Shown piece by piece: positions 1-9,204 of a stretch of DNA of 64,000 nucleotides. Position 1 is the first letter of the stretch. Each line of letters begins with the position of its first letter. Both the position numbers and the translations under genes were made by a program. Location: assembly GCF_027947535.2 (NCBI RefSeq), contig NZ_JAAGKO020000023.1, positions 1-64,000 on the forward strand, written 5' to 3'. Origin of the DNA: Streptantibioticus silvisoli. GTDB lineage: Bacteria; Actinomycetota; Actinomycetes; Streptomycetales; Streptomycetaceae. The notes beneath the pieces were generated by a model that did no database searches, had not been told where the DNA came from, and saw nothing but the letters and a program-made list of their open reading frames with translations.

Positions 1-357
1 CGCAGGGCGGCGAGCGGGCCGGAGCGAAGGCGGCGCGAGGGGGGCGGCGGGCGCGGCTGGGGCAGCGGGCGCCGGAGGGGGCGGGCGGGGAAGCGGGCCG
101 CGGACGGGGGGATCGTCAAGTGGCCGGGGCGGTCCGCCAGTTGCTCGGAGCGTGCCGCCGACCGGGTGGCCGGTCGCCGTCGGGACGGGCACGCGACGGG
201 TCGGAGCGGACTCCATGCGCGGTTGCGGGCTGCGGAGGCCGAGGGGTGCGTGAGGGAACGGTCGCCGTCGGTCACGGGTGGGCCCCGGGCCGTCAGCCGG
301 TACGCACGGCATCTCGACGGCACCGGTCCGTCCGAGGTCGGCCTTAGGGTGGGTGGC
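1..357. other. Non-coding GC-rich stretch, no gene seen
   Basis: This stretch holds no reading frame with a recognisable family, ribosome site or normal codon use. The first 120 bases are a purine-rich G/C run that may belong to a feature outside the window. Short frames that start inside it give only Arg/Gly/Ala-rich shadow translations. Confidence 0.5.
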
Positions 358-603
358 ATGCGGCAGGACTCTCCAGGCGATCCATCTCCCGACGACGCGT
401 TCCCCGACGACCCGTCACTCCTGCCCGGCCCGCCGCCCGGCCAGCGCGCGCTGGTCACCTGCCGGCTCTGCGGACGGCCGCTCACCGGCCGGGCCGCCCG
501 GCTGCGCGGCGTCGGCGACGGCTGCCTCGCCAAGCTGCACGAACGCACCGCGCCCCGGCCACCGGAACAGCCCGTCGAACAGGACCCGTTGCCCGGCATC
601 TGA
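358..603 (+). CDS. Small zinc-ribbon protein, DUF6011-like
   Basis: An 81-residue soluble protein. An acidic, Pro/Asp-rich N-terminus (about residues 1-32) is followed by a compact motif CRLCGRPLTG with a second Cys in GVGDGCLAK. This fits the small DUF6011-type zinc-ribbon proteins common in Streptomyces, whose function is not known. The ATG at 358 is chosen because a GGGTGG ribosome-site-like stretch lies just before it and because the frame upstream of it is Arg-rich nonsense. Function unassigned; nucleic-acid or partner binding through a single zinc site is only inference. Confidence 0.6.
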   Translation: MRQDSPGDPSPDDAFPDDPSLLPGPPPGQRALVTCRLCGRPLTGRAARLRGVGDGCLAKLHERTAPRPPEQPVEQDPLPGI

Positions 604-910
604 CGCCCCCGCACGACGTCGTCACGGGCCGGCGCACGAAGTCCGGCCGGCGCCGGCCGCGTCGCGCGTGGCGGAGGCGGCCGACGGCGCTCCGGCGCTC
701 CGCCGCACGGAGTTGAGCACCGGCATCCGCACCGCGCCCGCCGCCAACGCCACGGCCGGCACCAGCACGGCCGGCGCCGCCGCGATCAGCGCCCCACCGC
801 CATCAGCCCGGCACCGCCGGCTACTCCCCCGCGATCAGCTCCCCACCGCCGGCTCCTCCCCCGCAATCAACTCCGCGCCGCCGCCACCGCGCCCGCCCCG
901 GAACCGCCGG
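604..910. other. Intergenic, imperfect short repeats, no gene
   Basis: No coding signal. Between about 780 and 890 the motif GATCAGC(T/G)CCCCACCGCC and its variants recur three times at roughly 33-base spacing, a weak minisatellite. It lies between two convergent genes, so it is the 3' side of both. Confidence 0.5.
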
Positions 911-1987
911 TCAGGCCTTCGGCATGTGGACGCCGACCGCGTAGGTCGTTCCTCCGGCCAGTACCAGCAGGCCGGGTTGGCTGGTGACCGCCTGCGGCAG
1001 TGGGCAGGGGAACTTCAGCGCGGGGGCGGAGCCGGTGGGGGTGCAGTTCCTGGCGGGGCCGGGGGCTGCGGAGGAGACCGTCAAGTCGGCCGTGCCGCCG
1101 TGCAGATGGAGGACGTAGTCGCCGATGGCCGAGCTCAGCGTGCCCAGGCCGCCGCGGCGGATGGCGTGGACGTACAGGCCGTTCTTGCCGTCGCTGCTCT
1201 CCGACAGCGGGGTGAGGGTGCCGGGGTCGCCGGAGACGCCCGGCACCGAGGCCGGCAGCTTGAGACGTTTTGCGGTGCCGGACGGGGTGATGACGACCGT
1301 GTCGCGGAGTGCCGCCTCGCTGCCCTCGGGCACCAGGTAGAGCGTGCCGTCGGGGGTGACGGCGTAGCTGTGGCCGAGCAGCGAGCCGCGGTAGATCCGG
1401 GTCAGCTTGCCGGCCCGCATCCGCCAGGCGGCGTCGCCGTCGGCGAGGATCAGCGAGCCGTCGGCGACCGGGCCGACCGGGGTCAGGTAGCGGGTGAAGT
1501 GCACGGCGCTCGCGGTCCCCCCGGAGGGCGGCGCGGTGGCCAGCGAGCGGGCGGCGCCCCGGGCACCGGCGATCGGCGCGGGCTGCTGGCCGGGCATGAT
1601 CCGCATGAGCTGGTCGCCGGCGCCGGTGACGAAGCTGCCGTCGGGCAGGCCGACCACGCCGCTGGGCGAGGTGGCCTTGGAGCCGGTGGCGGCCGGCGTC
1701 AGGTCGCCCTTCGGCCCGAGCCGGGCGACCCAGCCGGGCACCGCCATCAGCAGTGAGCCGTCCGAACCGGACGACATCGACAGCAGCCCGGGAGTGAACG
1801 GCGCGGTGGTGACGGCCTTGCCGACCGGTGTGGAGCCGCTCAGCCGCGCGATGACCGTGGCCTGGCCGGCGGTGGATTTCGGCGCGGTGGAGGTGTGGCC
1901 GCCGGAGCAGGCCGCCAGGACACCCATCCCGGCGACGACCGCCAGGACGGCTCGCGCGCGGCGTGGTCGGGTCGTTGGCTCCGGCAT
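911..1987 (-). CDS. Secreted lipoprotein, NHL/beta-propeller-like
   Basis: A 358-residue exported lipoprotein. The N-terminus has a basic stretch, a hydrophobic core and the lipobox LAAC, so the mature protein should be anchored by Cys at about residue 26. The rest has recurring VGLPDGSFV / ADGSLILAD / TPDGTLYLV segments, each about 45-60 residues apart, as in NHL or SMP-30-like beta-propeller blades. A repeating Gly-Asp-Gly pattern and lack of catalytic residues that I can recognise suggest a binding or scaffold role at the cell surface. The ATG at 1987 is chosen because it puts the lipobox at the normal distance; an upstream start would add an Arg/Pro-rich tail. Ligand unknown. Confidence 0.65.
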   Translation of the reverse strand: MPEPTTRPRRARAVLAVVAGMGVLAACSGGHTSTAPKSTAGQATVIARLSGSTPVGKAVTTAPFTPGLLSMSSGSDGSLLMAVPGWVARLGPKGDLTPAATGSKATSPSGVVGLPDGSFVTGAGDQLMRIMPGQQPAPIAGARGAARSLATAPPSGGTASAVHFTRYLTPVGPVADGSLILADGDAAWRMRAGKLTRIYRGSLLGHSYAVTPDGTLYLVPEGSEAALRDTVVITPSGTAKRLKLPASVPGVSGDPGTLTPLSESSDGKNGLYVHAIRRGGLGTLSSAIGDYVLHLHGGTADLTVSSAAPGPARNCTPTGSAPALKFPCPLPQAVTSQPGLLVLAGGTTYAVGVHMPKA

Positions 1988-2206
1988 CCCTGCGTCCTTC
2001 CGTTGCGTGCGTGCGGTGCGTCGTGCGCGGGCCGGGGTCCGTGCGCGCGCCGGACGCCCGGGGCACCGGCGGCGGCCCGCCGCAGGTCCGCGGCGAGAGG
2101 TATCCAAGCAGTGCGGCGCGGGCGGCGGGCGCTCCGGGGAGGGTTGTTCACCGAACGCACACGCATGACCGGCGGCGGACCGGCACGCTCGCGGGGCCGG
2201 CACCCG

Positions 2207-2310
2207 GCGCTCACCCCGTCACCGTCCGGCATCGGCCGTCCCCCCGCGACCGCATCGCGCTCACCCCGTCACCGTCCGGCGTCCGGCGCCCACCCCGTGA
2301 CCGCCCGGCG
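2207..2310. repeat. Short direct repeats between genes
   Basis: The 24-base unit GCGCTCACCCCGTCACCGTC plus CGGC occurs at 2207-2230 and 2257-2280, exact and 50 bases apart. A degenerate third copy (CCCACCCCGTGACCGCCCGGCG) lies near 2288-2309, just past the stop of the permease gene. The rest of 1988-2311 shows no gene. Confidence 0.7.
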
Positions 2311-2311
2311 C

Positions 2312-3703
2312 TCACCCCGCGCTCCCCCGGTCCGGCAGCCGGCGCCGCAGCAGTCCGTAGGCCAGCAGGGCCACCAGCACGACGCCGAGGGCGACGAGCA
2401 GATCGCGGGCGTGCTGCTGGGTGAGGGCGATCACGGCGCCGGCGATGGCGACGAGCGGCGGGAACGGCCACAGGGGCATGCGGAACGGGCGGGGCGCGGC
2501 GCGGTCGCGGACCCGGCAGACCAGGGCGGAGACGGCGACCAGCAGGTAGACGGCGACGATCATGACGCCGGTGAAGGTGATGAGGTCGTCGAGGGAGGAG
2601 AACAGGCACAGCACGCCGTTGCCCGCGAGGAGGAAGGCGAAGCCGAGGACCGGGACGCCGGAGCGCGCGGAGACGTGGCCGAAGAAGCGGGCGGCCGGGC
2701 CGGGGAGCATGCCGTCGCGGGCGGCGGCGTAGTAGACGCGGGCGTAGCCGAGGTTGGCGGCCAGGCCGGTGTCGAACATGGCGATCACCACACCGCCGAT
2801 GAGGATCTTCGCACCGGTGGGGCCCATGACCTGGCGGGCGATCAGCGACAGCGGCGAGGCGTCGGCGGTGGTGGCGCCCAGGCCGTGGATGGCGCCGGTG
2901 GCGGCGATGACCGCGAGCAGTTCCAGCACGACGGCGAGGGCGGCGGCGACCACGACCGCGCGCGGGCCGGTGCGGCGCGGGCCGCGGGTCTCCTCGGCGA
3001 AGTACAGCGGCCAGTCGTAGCCGTTGAAGGCGAACAGCGCGGGGACGACGGCGGCCAGCGTCATGCCCGTGCCGACGCCGTGCGGTGCCGCGCCGGGCGC
3101 GGCGGCGGCCTGCGGGTGGGTGAAGGGGTGGGTCTGCCCGGACCAGTGGGCGAAGGCGGCGCCGGTGAAGACCAGGATCACCGTGACCTCCAGGGCGAGC
3201 ATCACCGCGGCGACCCGGCTGGCCGGCGCGACCTTGCCCATGGACAGCGCGGTGACCAGCGCCATCATGGCGAGCGCCGTCCAGTTCACCGGCAGTCCGC
3301 CGGGCACCAGCGAGGACAGGTAGGTGGCGCCGGCCACCAGGATGGAGGCGGTGGAGACCAGGCCGAGCACCAGGAACAGGGCGGCGGCCACCCCGCCGGC
3401 CACCGGCCCCAGCGCCCGGCGCACGACGGTGTACGCGCCGCCGGCCGACGGGAAGACCGAGCCGACCTCGGCGTAGCACAACGCCATGCCCAGCGCGATG
3501 ACGCCGCCGATGGCGAACGCCGCGACCACACCGGTGCCGGCCGACGACAGGCCGGAGCCGTAGACGAGGAAGACCGACGTGGTCGGGGAGATCGCGGCGA
3601 CCGCGATGGCCAGGATGTTCAGCGGGCCGAGCGCGGCGGAACGCAGGCGGCCCCCGCCGGGCGCGGGCGGGCCGGTGCGGTCGGTGGGGTTGTTGTCGGT
3701 CAT
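2312..3703 (-). CDS. APC-family amino acid permease
   Basis: A 463-residue integral membrane protein with about 12 hydrophobic segments. The first helix carries AVAAISPTTSVFLVYGSG, the small-residue-rich helix typical of the amino acid/polyamine/organocation (APC) superfamily, and helix 2 to 3 has PSAGGAYTVVRRALGP, matching the APC consensus GG.Y. This family imports amino acids or related amines by proton symport or exchange. It stands alone, divergent from the next gene, with no catabolic gene beside it, so the substrate cannot be read from context. The N-terminal 25 residues are polar and cytosolic. Confidence 0.8.
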   Translation of the reverse strand: MTDNNPTDRTGPPAPGGGRLRSAALGPLNILAIAVAAISPTTSVFLVYGSGLSSAGTGVVAAFAIGGVIALGMALCYAEVGSVFPSAGGAYTVVRRALGPVAGGVAAALFLVLGLVSTASILVAGATYLSSLVPGGLPVNWTALAMMALVTALSMGKVAPASRVAAVMLALEVTVILVFTGAAFAHWSGQTHPFTHPQAAAAPGAAPHGVGTGMTLAAVVPALFAFNGYDWPLYFAEETRGPRRTGPRAVVVAAALAVVLELLAVIAATGAIHGLGATTADASPLSLIARQVMGPTGAKILIGGVVIAMFDTGLAANLGYARVYYAAARDGMLPGPAARFFGHVSARSGVPVLGFAFLLAGNGVLCLFSSLDDLITFTGVMIVAVYLLVAVSALVCRVRDRAAPRPFRMPLWPFPPLVAIAGAVIALTQQHARDLLVALGVVLVALLAYGLLRRRLPDRGSAG

Positions 3704-3952
3704 CGCGCCGCCTTGGGGTCGTTACGGCCGGGACGCGCCGGGACGCCGCTGGTGGGGGCGGTGGCGCATGGCGGTATTCCTCGGCCGTGGAGCCGTCCGG
3801 CAAACCTGCCGTCCCGCCGGGTGGCCCGCGGGCGTCGGCGCGCACCGCACGCCGGGGGTGCGCCCCGGCGCGTGCTCCGACTGCCCGCGGTGCCGCCGGA
3901 CGTGCGGCGCGCGACCTTACGCGGGCGCCGCGCGGTGGGCCATCATCGGCCG

Positions 3953-4861
3953 GTGGAGTGGTTGAGCGGTCTGGTCTCGGCGATGAGGTTCGTTCCGCTG
4001 GTCCTGGCGTCGGCCGGCCTGTTCGTGCTGATCCGCAGCAGCTGGCGCGCGGGGGTCGGGCGGGGCCGTTACCTGGCGGTCAACCTGCGGCGGCTGGCGC
4101 CGTTCGTGCGCCCGGAGTACGTGACCGGGCTGTTCGGGGAGCACGCCTGGCAGGAGACGGTGCCGGTGCGGCTGGTGGCCGAGGGCGGCAGCGAGGTGTT
4201 CACCGGTCCCTACGAGGCGGCGGGCTCGCTGATCCGGCGCACCTGGGCGCTGGGCAGGATGGGCTACCTGACGACCTGGTCGACCGACGACTCGGTGTGG
4301 ATGTACTCGGTGACGACCCGCAGCCGCTGGTTCCGGCCGCGGCTGGACATCGGCCCGGCCGGTTTCCCCCGGGCGCGCTCGATCCGGCTGGGGTCCACCC
4401 GGATCGGGTCGTTCGAGGTGCCGCAGGACGGCTACGGGTTCGGCGAGGTGCTGGGCGGCGACCGGGCGCCGGGCACGCCGCCGGACGACTTCGCCTACGC
4501 GGAGCTGCACGAGTTCCGTTTCCAGAGCGGTATCGACCTGGCGTACGCGGTCGGGGTGAGCACGTCGGGTTTCCCGGTGCACCGCCAACTGGTCCGGCAC
4601 CTGCGGGACCGGGGCGAGCCGGGCTGGGCGGAATACCGCCGGGCCGCGGTCATCAACTCGGTGCTGGTGCTGGGCTCGACGCCCCTGGTGCGCAGCAGTG
4701 TGCTTCCGGAGGGCATCGGACCGTCGCGTTATCTGGTCCGGCACCTGGACACCCCGCCGTCGCGCCGCACGGTCCGCCGGCGCCGGCGGGCGTTCCGCCG
4801 GCACGAACACGCCGCCGCCTACCGGGAGATAGCCCGGCGGGAGAAACGCAACGAGTGGTGA
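3953..4861 (+). CDS. Membrane-anchored protein of unknown function
   Basis: A 302-residue protein that I do not recognise. One hydrophobic segment (about residues 4-26, ending LVLASAGLFVLI) is followed by Arg, so it is probably a single N-terminal anchor or uncleaved signal. The rest is soluble with many aromatic residues (WSTDDSVWMY, RSRWFRPRLDIGP) and a strongly basic C-terminus (RRTVRRRRRAFRRHEH) that may contact membrane or nucleic acid. The GTG at 3953 is preferred since it completes the hydrophobic helix; an ATG at 3983 is the alternative. Third-position GC is normal for the window, so the frame is real. No operon partner: flanked by divergent and convergent genes. Confidence 0.6.
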   Translation: MEWLSGLVSAMRFVPLVLASAGLFVLIRSSWRAGVGRGRYLAVNLRRLAPFVRPEYVTGLFGEHAWQETVPVRLVAEGGSEVFTGPYEAAGSLIRRTWALGRMGYLTTWSTDDSVWMYSVTTRSRWFRPRLDIGPAGFPRARSIRLGSTRIGSFEVPQDGYGFGEVLGGDRAPGTPPDDFAYAELHEFRFQSGIDLAYAVGVSTSGFPVHRQLVRHLRDRGEPGWAEYRRAAVINSVLVLGSTPLVRSSVLPEGIGPSRYLVRHLDTPPSRRTVRRRRRAFRRHEHAAAYREIARREKRNEW

Positions 4862-5028
4862 TCGCGCGGTCGTCGCCGGGGCCGGGCACGGCGCGGACCC
4901 CGAGCCCGGGTGGGCGCGGGGTCCGGCGTACGGCGTGGCGGTGCGGCGTGCGGTGCGCCGTCCGGTGTGACGGTGCGGCGCGTGCCGTTGGCCGCGGGTC
5001 GGGCGGTGCGGGGTCGGGCCGTGCGGGG

Positions 5029-5835
5029 TCAGGCCGTGCGGGCGCCGGTCATGATGGCGACCGCGTCCTCCATGGAGTGGGTGGCCGGGGAGATGACCGC
5101 GGCGCGGCGGCCGAGGCGCTGGACGTGGATGCGGTCGGCGAGTTCGAAGACCACGGGCATGTCGTGGCTGATGAGCACGATGGGCATGCCGTGGTCGCGC
5201 AGTCGTTTGATCAGCTCGGCGACCTGGCCGGATTCGCGGACGCCCAGGGCGGCGGTCGGCTCGTCGAGGATGACGACCTTGCTGCCGAACGCGGCGGCGC
5301 GGGCGACCGCGACCGCCTGGCGCTGGCCGCCGGAGAGCGTCTCGACCGGCTGGGTGATGTCCTGGAGGGTGGCGATGCCGAGGCGCTTGATGTGCTCCTC
5401 GGCCTGCTTGCGCATCGCGGCGGTGTCCAGCATGCGCAGCAGCGTGCCGAGCGGGCCCTTGCGGCGGATCTCCCGGCCCAGGTAGAGGTTGCTGGCGATG
5501 TCGAGGGCGGGGGTGACCGCGAGCGTCTGGTAGACGGTCTCGATGCCGGCCGCCTTGGCCTGGGCCGGGGTGCGGAAGTCGGCGGGCGCGCCGTCGAGCA
5601 GCAGCGTTCCGGAGTCCGGGACGGCCGCGCCGGACAGGCACTTGATGAGGGTGGACTTGCCGGCGCCGTTGTCGCCGATGACCGCGAGCACTTCGCCGGG
5701 GAACAGCTCGAAGTCGGCGCCGCGCAGCGCCTCGACGCGTCCGTAGGACTTGACCAGGTCGCGCGCCGCCAGGACCGGGGTGCGGCCGGCGGCGTCGGGG
5801 GCCGGGGGGCGGGGTGGGTTCGTCGTCGTGTTCAT
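5029..5835 (-). CDS. Sugar ABC transporter ATPase, FrcA-like
   Basis: A 268-residue ABC ATPase that energises uptake through the neighbouring permease. All motifs are present: Walker A GDNGAGKST, signature LSGGQRQ, Walker B VVILDEPTAAL, and the switch His in LISHD. It has a single nucleotide-binding domain. RbsA/XylG-type sugar ATPases are double-domain (about 500 residues), so the closer match is FrcA of the rhizobial fructose importer. Its ATG overlaps the permease stop by four bases (5832-5835), so the two are translationally coupled. Last gene of a three-gene unit transcribed leftwards from about 8.05 kb. Fructose as substrate is inferred from subunit layout and the linked kinase, not proven. 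Confidence 0.85.
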   Translation of the reverse strand: MNTTTNPPRPPAPDAAGRTPVLAARDLVKSYGRVEALRGADFELFPGEVLAVIGDNGAGKSTLIKCLSGAAVPDSGTLLLDGAPADFRTPAQAKAAGIETVYQTLAVTPALDIASNLYLGREIRRKGPLGTLLRMLDTAAMRKQAEEHIKRLGIATLQDITQPVETLSGGQRQAVAVARAAAFGSKVVILDEPTAALGVRESGQVAELIKRLRDHGMPIVLISHDMPVVFELADRIHVQRLGRRAAVISPATHSMEDAVAIMTGARTA

Positions 5836-6896
5836 GAGCGCACTTTTCGGATCCATCGGTCGAGGCTGACCGCGGCGATGACCAGCAGCCCCTCCGCCAG
5901 TTGCTGGTAGAGGTCCTGTACGCCGGCGAGGGCCAGGCCGTTCTGGAAGACCTGCACGATCAGGGCGCCGAACAGCGTGCCGAGCACCATGCCGCGGCCG
6001 CCGAAGAGGCTGACGCCGCCGATGACGACGGCGGTGATGCTGTCCAGGTTCAAGGTGGAGGAGATGTCGGTGCTGGCGTCGCCGACCCGGCCGATCTGCA
6101 CCCAGGCGGCCACGCCGTAGACCAGGCCGGCCACCAGGTAGACGCTGAGCAGCAGCCGGGCGGTGTTGATGCCGGTCAGCCGGGCGGCCTCCGGTTCGTC
6201 GCCGACCGCGTAGACGTGCTTGCCCCAGGCGGTGCGGCCCAGCGCGTAGCCGACGATCAGGTAGAGCGCGATCATCATGAGCACGCCGACGGTGATGTGG
6301 AACGAGCCGAGGGTGACGATCTTGCCGGTCCACAGCAGGAAGCTGCCCGGTTTGGGCGACAGCGTCTGGCCGTTGGCGTACTTCAGGCCCACCGCGGTGA
6401 AGACACCGAGGGTGCCCAGCGTGCCGATGAACGGTGGTACGTGGAACCGGGTGACCAGGAAACCGTTGACGAGGCCGGTCAGCAGGGCGACCAGCAGGCC
6501 GACGGCGAGGGCGAGGACCACCGGGCAGCCGTTGGTGACGGCGAGGCCGGCCATCACCATCTGCGCCAGGATCATCGCGGCGCCGACGGACAGGTCGATG
6601 CCGGCGGTGAGGATGATGACGGTCTGACCGAGGGCCAGCAGGCCGACCACCGCGACCTGTTGGAGCATGATCGACAGGTTCGCCATGCCCAGGAAGCGGC
6701 TGTTGAACAGGTCGAAGACCACGCACGCCAGGACCAGCACGGCGAACGGGCCGAGCGAGGGGTAGGAGTGCAGCAGGGACTGGACCGGGTTGCCGAACCG
6801 CGCGGCGCCGGCCGGCCCGGGGTCGGCGGCGGAACCGCCGGGCACCGGGTCGGCCGGACCGCCGGCCCGGGCCCTCACATCGTCTCGCGGTGCCAT
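5832..6896 (-). CDS. Sugar ABC transporter permease, FrcC-like
   Basis: A 354-residue polytopic inner-membrane protein of the BPD_transp_2 (RbsC/FrcC) family, with about nine to ten hydrophobic helices after a 45-residue polar N-terminus rich in Pro/Gly/Ala. Family landmarks are present: the LGQTVIILTAGIDLSVGA segment after helix 3 and ITAVVIGGVSLFGGRGM near the C-terminus, the EAA-like loop that contacts the ATPase. It forms the channel for the sugar bound by the upstream lipoprotein. It starts three bases after the binding-protein stop and overlaps the ATPase start, so all three genes are one transcript. Confidence 0.87.
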   Translation of the reverse strand: MAPRDDVRARAGGPADPVPGGSAADPGPAGAARFGNPVQSLLHSYPSLGPFAVLVLACVVFDLFNSRFLGMANLSIMLQQVAVVGLLALGQTVIILTAGIDLSVGAAMILAQMVMAGLAVTNGCPVVLALAVGLLVALLTGLVNGFLVTRFHVPPFIGTLGTLGVFTAVGLKYANGQTLSPKPGSFLLWTGKIVTLGSFHITVGVLMMIALYLIVGYALGRTAWGKHVYAVGDEPEAARLTGINTARLLLSVYLVAGLVYGVAAWVQIGRVGDASTDISSTLNLDSITAVVIGGVSLFGGRGMVLGTLFGALIVQVFQNGLALAGVQDLYQQLAEGLLVIAAVSLDRWIRKVRS

Positions 6897-6899
6897 CGC

Positions 6900-8009
6900 T
6901 CAGCCCCAGCAGACCTTGGAGGCGGCGGCGCTGGTGATGCTGGGCACCCCGGTCTGCGGGCTGTCGGTGTACAGCTTGGTGCCGGTGTTGTAGAAGTCCT
7001 GGCCCTGCTGGTTGGTCGGCTTGGTACCGCTCCTGGCGAACGTGGCGATGGCGTCCACCCCGTCCTTGGCCATGGTGCCGGGCGCCTGGCCCGCGCTGGC
7101 GCCGATCTCGCCGCTGGAGACGAACGGCAGGTTGCTGCACCCGCCGTCGATGGCGACCACGGTGACGTCCTTGCGGCCGGCGGCCTTCAGCGCCTTGGCG
7201 GCGCCTTCGGCGGCCGGTTCGTTGATGGCGTAGACCACGTTGATCGAGGAGTCCTTCGACAGGCAGGTCTCCATCGCGGACTGGCCGCCGGTCTCGGACC
7301 CGTTGGTGGCCAGCTGGCAGGCGATCTTGTAACTGCCGCCCTTGCCGCCGGTGTAGTGGCCGGACTTGGGTTCGGCGCCGTTGAGGTTCTTGTTGCCGAC
7401 GGGTATCCCCATGCCGTTCAGGAAGCCGTGGTCGCGGTCGATGTCGACGGTGATGACCTGGTTGGCGAGGTCGTCGAGCATCGCGATGTCGGCTTTGCCG
7501 CCGCCGAGCTTCGACGCCATCCACCTGCCGTCGAGCGTGCCGGCCTGGGTGTTGTCGGTCGCGTACGTGACGTTGGCGACGCTGCTGGGGATCGGCGGGG
7601 TGTCGAGGGCGACCACGACCAGGCCGGCCGACTTCGCCTGCTGGAGCGCGCTGTTCACCGCGTCGCCGTTGAGCGCGATGATGATGCCCTTGTCGCCGGC
7701 CGCGATGGCCTCGTCGATCTGGTTGATCTGCGAGGTGGTGTCGTCGTCGCTCTTGCCGGCCGAGACCTGGAGGCTGACGCCGCGCTTGGCGGCCTCGGCC
7801 TTCGCGGACTTCTCCATCGAGATCCAGTAGGGGTTGGTGAACTCCTTCAGGATCAGCGCGACCTTGGCGCCCTTGCCGTCCGCCGACGACCCCGACCCGC
7901 TGCCCCCACAGGCGCTCAGCGCCAGCAGCGCGGTCGCCACCGCTACGGCGCCCGCCGCGCGAGTCAGCGTGATCCGGCGCGAACCTCCTCGCCCACCGAC
8001 TCCGTACAT
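6900..8009 (-). CDS. Sugar-binding lipoprotein, FrcB/RbsB-like
   Basis: A 369-residue periplasmic-binding-protein type 1 lipoprotein. Signal: basic start, hydrophobic ALLALSACG with lipobox LSAC at about residue 34. A Gly/Ser linker follows, then the LacI-like two-lobe fold (Peripla_BP_4) with ALILKEFTNPYWISM near the first strand, IIALNGDAVNSALQQAK, and VVAIDGGCSNLPFVSSGEIG in the second lobe. It captures a monosaccharide outside the membrane and delivers it to the permease. First gene of the unit; two LacI-type operator candidates lie 50-75 bases upstream, between it and the divergent repressor gene. Confidence 0.87.
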   Translation of the reverse strand: MYGVGGRGGSRRITLTRAAGAVAVATALLALSACGGSGSGSSADGKGAKVALILKEFTNPYWISMEKSAKAEAAKRGVSLQVSAGKSDDDTTSQINQIDEAIAAGDKGIIIALNGDAVNSALQQAKSAGLVVVALDTPPIPSSVANVTYATDNTQAGTLDGRWMASKLGGGKADIAMLDDLANQVITVDIDRDHGFLNGMGIPVGNKNLNGAEPKSGHYTGGKGGSYKIACQLATNGSETGGQSAMETCLSKDSSINVVYAINEPAAEGAAKALKAAGRKDVTVVAIDGGCSNLPFVSSGEIGASAGQAPGTMAKDGVDAIATFARSGTKPTNQQGQDFYNTGTKLYTDSPQTGVPSITSAAASKVCWG

Positions 8010-8060
8010 GACCGGGCCTCCTTGTCCGTCCTGTGAGTTGCCCAGGACCCTAGGGGCCGC

Positions 8061-8084
8061 GCAACCGCTTTGGCAACCGCTTGC
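8061..8084. promoter_or_regulatory. Candidate LacI-family operator pair
   Basis: GCAACCGCTT occurs twice, at 8061-8070 and 8073-8082. The second copy extends to GCAACCGCTTGC, a near-perfect palindrome with central CG as in LacI/GalR-family operators. It lies between the divergent transporter and repressor genes, so the repressor encoded at 8188 probably binds here to control both units. Confidence 0.6.
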
Positions 8085-8187
8085 GAGCCCTCACTTGCGT
8101 TGGCTATACAAGTTGTGTGAACGCGCGACGGGCCCGCCGGGCGGCGTCGTCCAGGGGTACGTTTCAGGACGGGATGGGGCGCCTTCG

Positions 8188-9204
8188 GTGGTCAAAATGG
8201 CGGATGTCGCTGCCGCGGCGGGGGTGTCGATCACCACCGTCTCGCACGTGCTGAACAACACCCGCCCGGTCAGCGACGAGTTGCGGCGGCGGGTGCTGGC
8301 CGCGGTCGAGGAGTCCGGCTACACCACCAACGGGGTGGCCCGGGCGCTGGCCACCCGCAACACCATGCTGATCGGCGTGGTGATGTCGTTCCTGTCCAAC
8401 CCGTTCTTCGCGCCGCTGGTCTCCGCGATCGAGAAGACCGCGCGCCGCAACGGCTACACGCTGCTGCTGACCGACAACCACGAGAACGCCGCCGACGAGA
8501 CCACGCAGGTCGGCATCATGCTCGACCGCCGGGTCGACGGCGTCATCCTCGCCCCGGCCGCCGCGCACGCCGAACCGGTGCTCGACCTGCTGACCCGGCG
8601 CGGCACCCCGACCGTGCTGGTGGACCGGTTCGCCGACCACCGGTTCGACGAGGTGTGCGTGGAGAACGTCGAGGCCACCGCCGGGCTGGTGACCCACCTG
8701 ACGGGGATCGGCCACACCCGCGTCGGCCTCGTCTCCGGCCGCGCGGGCCTGTCGACCACCGCCGAGCGGCTGACCGGGTACCGCGAGGGCCTGGAACGCG
8801 CCGGGCTGCCGTTCGACCGGGCGCTGGTGCGGTCCGGTTCGTCGCGCGTCGCACCGGCCACCGAGGCGGTCAAGGCCCTGATGGCATCGGCCGACCCGCC
8901 CACCGCGATCGTCTCGGCGAACAACGCGATGACGGTCGGAGTGCTGCGCGGGCTGCGGGAGTTGGGGGTGCAGGTGCCGGCCGACGTGGCGGTGGTCTCC
9001 TTCGACGACATCGCCTGGGCGGACCTGATGAACCCCTCGTTGACCGCGGTGGCCCAACCCATCGCGGAAATGGGCAACTTGGCGGCGAAGACGCTGATCA
9101 AACGGATCGGCGGCTACGCCGGGCCACCCGAACACCGCACCCTGGCACCGACGTTCCAGCACCGCCAGTCGTGCGGTTGCCCGGTGCCGGGCAGCACGTC
9201 GTGA
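8188..9204 (+). CDS. LacI-family transcriptional repressor
   Basis: A 338-residue regulator. N-terminal helix-turn-helix with KMADVAAAAGVSITTVSHVL and the hinge helix ALATRNT at about residues 48-60, then a sugar-binding core of the PBP1 fold (DRRVDGVILAPA, FDDIAWADLMNPSLT). It presumably represses the divergent importer and its own unit until the sugar or a phosphorylated form binds. GTG at 8188 is chosen because it gives the usual fMet-Val-Lys-Met-Ala-Asp start; ATG at 8197 would trim three residues. Its stop overlaps the kinase start (GTGA), so the two are coupled. The C-terminus contains CGCP, an unusual Cys pair for the family. Confidence 0.88.
   Translation: MVKMADVAAAAGVSITTVSHVLNNTRPVSDELRRRVLAAVEESGYTTNGVARALATRNTMLIGVVMSFLSNPFFAPLVSAIEKTARRNGYTLLLTDNHENAADETTQVGIMLDRRVDGVILAPAAAHAEPVLDLLTRRGTPTVLVDRFADHRFDEVCVENVEATAGLVTHLTGIGHTRVGLVSGRAGLSTTAERLTGYREGLERAGLPFDRALVRSGSSRVAPATEAVKALMASADPPTAIVSANNAMTVGVLRGLRELGVQVPADVAVVSFDDIAWADLMNPSLTAVAQPIAEMGNLAAKTLIKRIGGYAGPPEHRTLAPTFQHRQSCGCPVPGSTS

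Noticed and set aside
1895-3952. Long N-terminal extension of the protein at 3953-4861
   Set aside because: The extension crosses the permease gene antisense and has biased Gly/Asp/His composition. Homologous-looking sequence starts only at GTG 3953 or ATG 3983.
5901-8036. 711-residue plus-strand frame over the sugar transporter genes
   Set aside because: Shadow of the permease and binding-protein genes; no ribosome site or motif.
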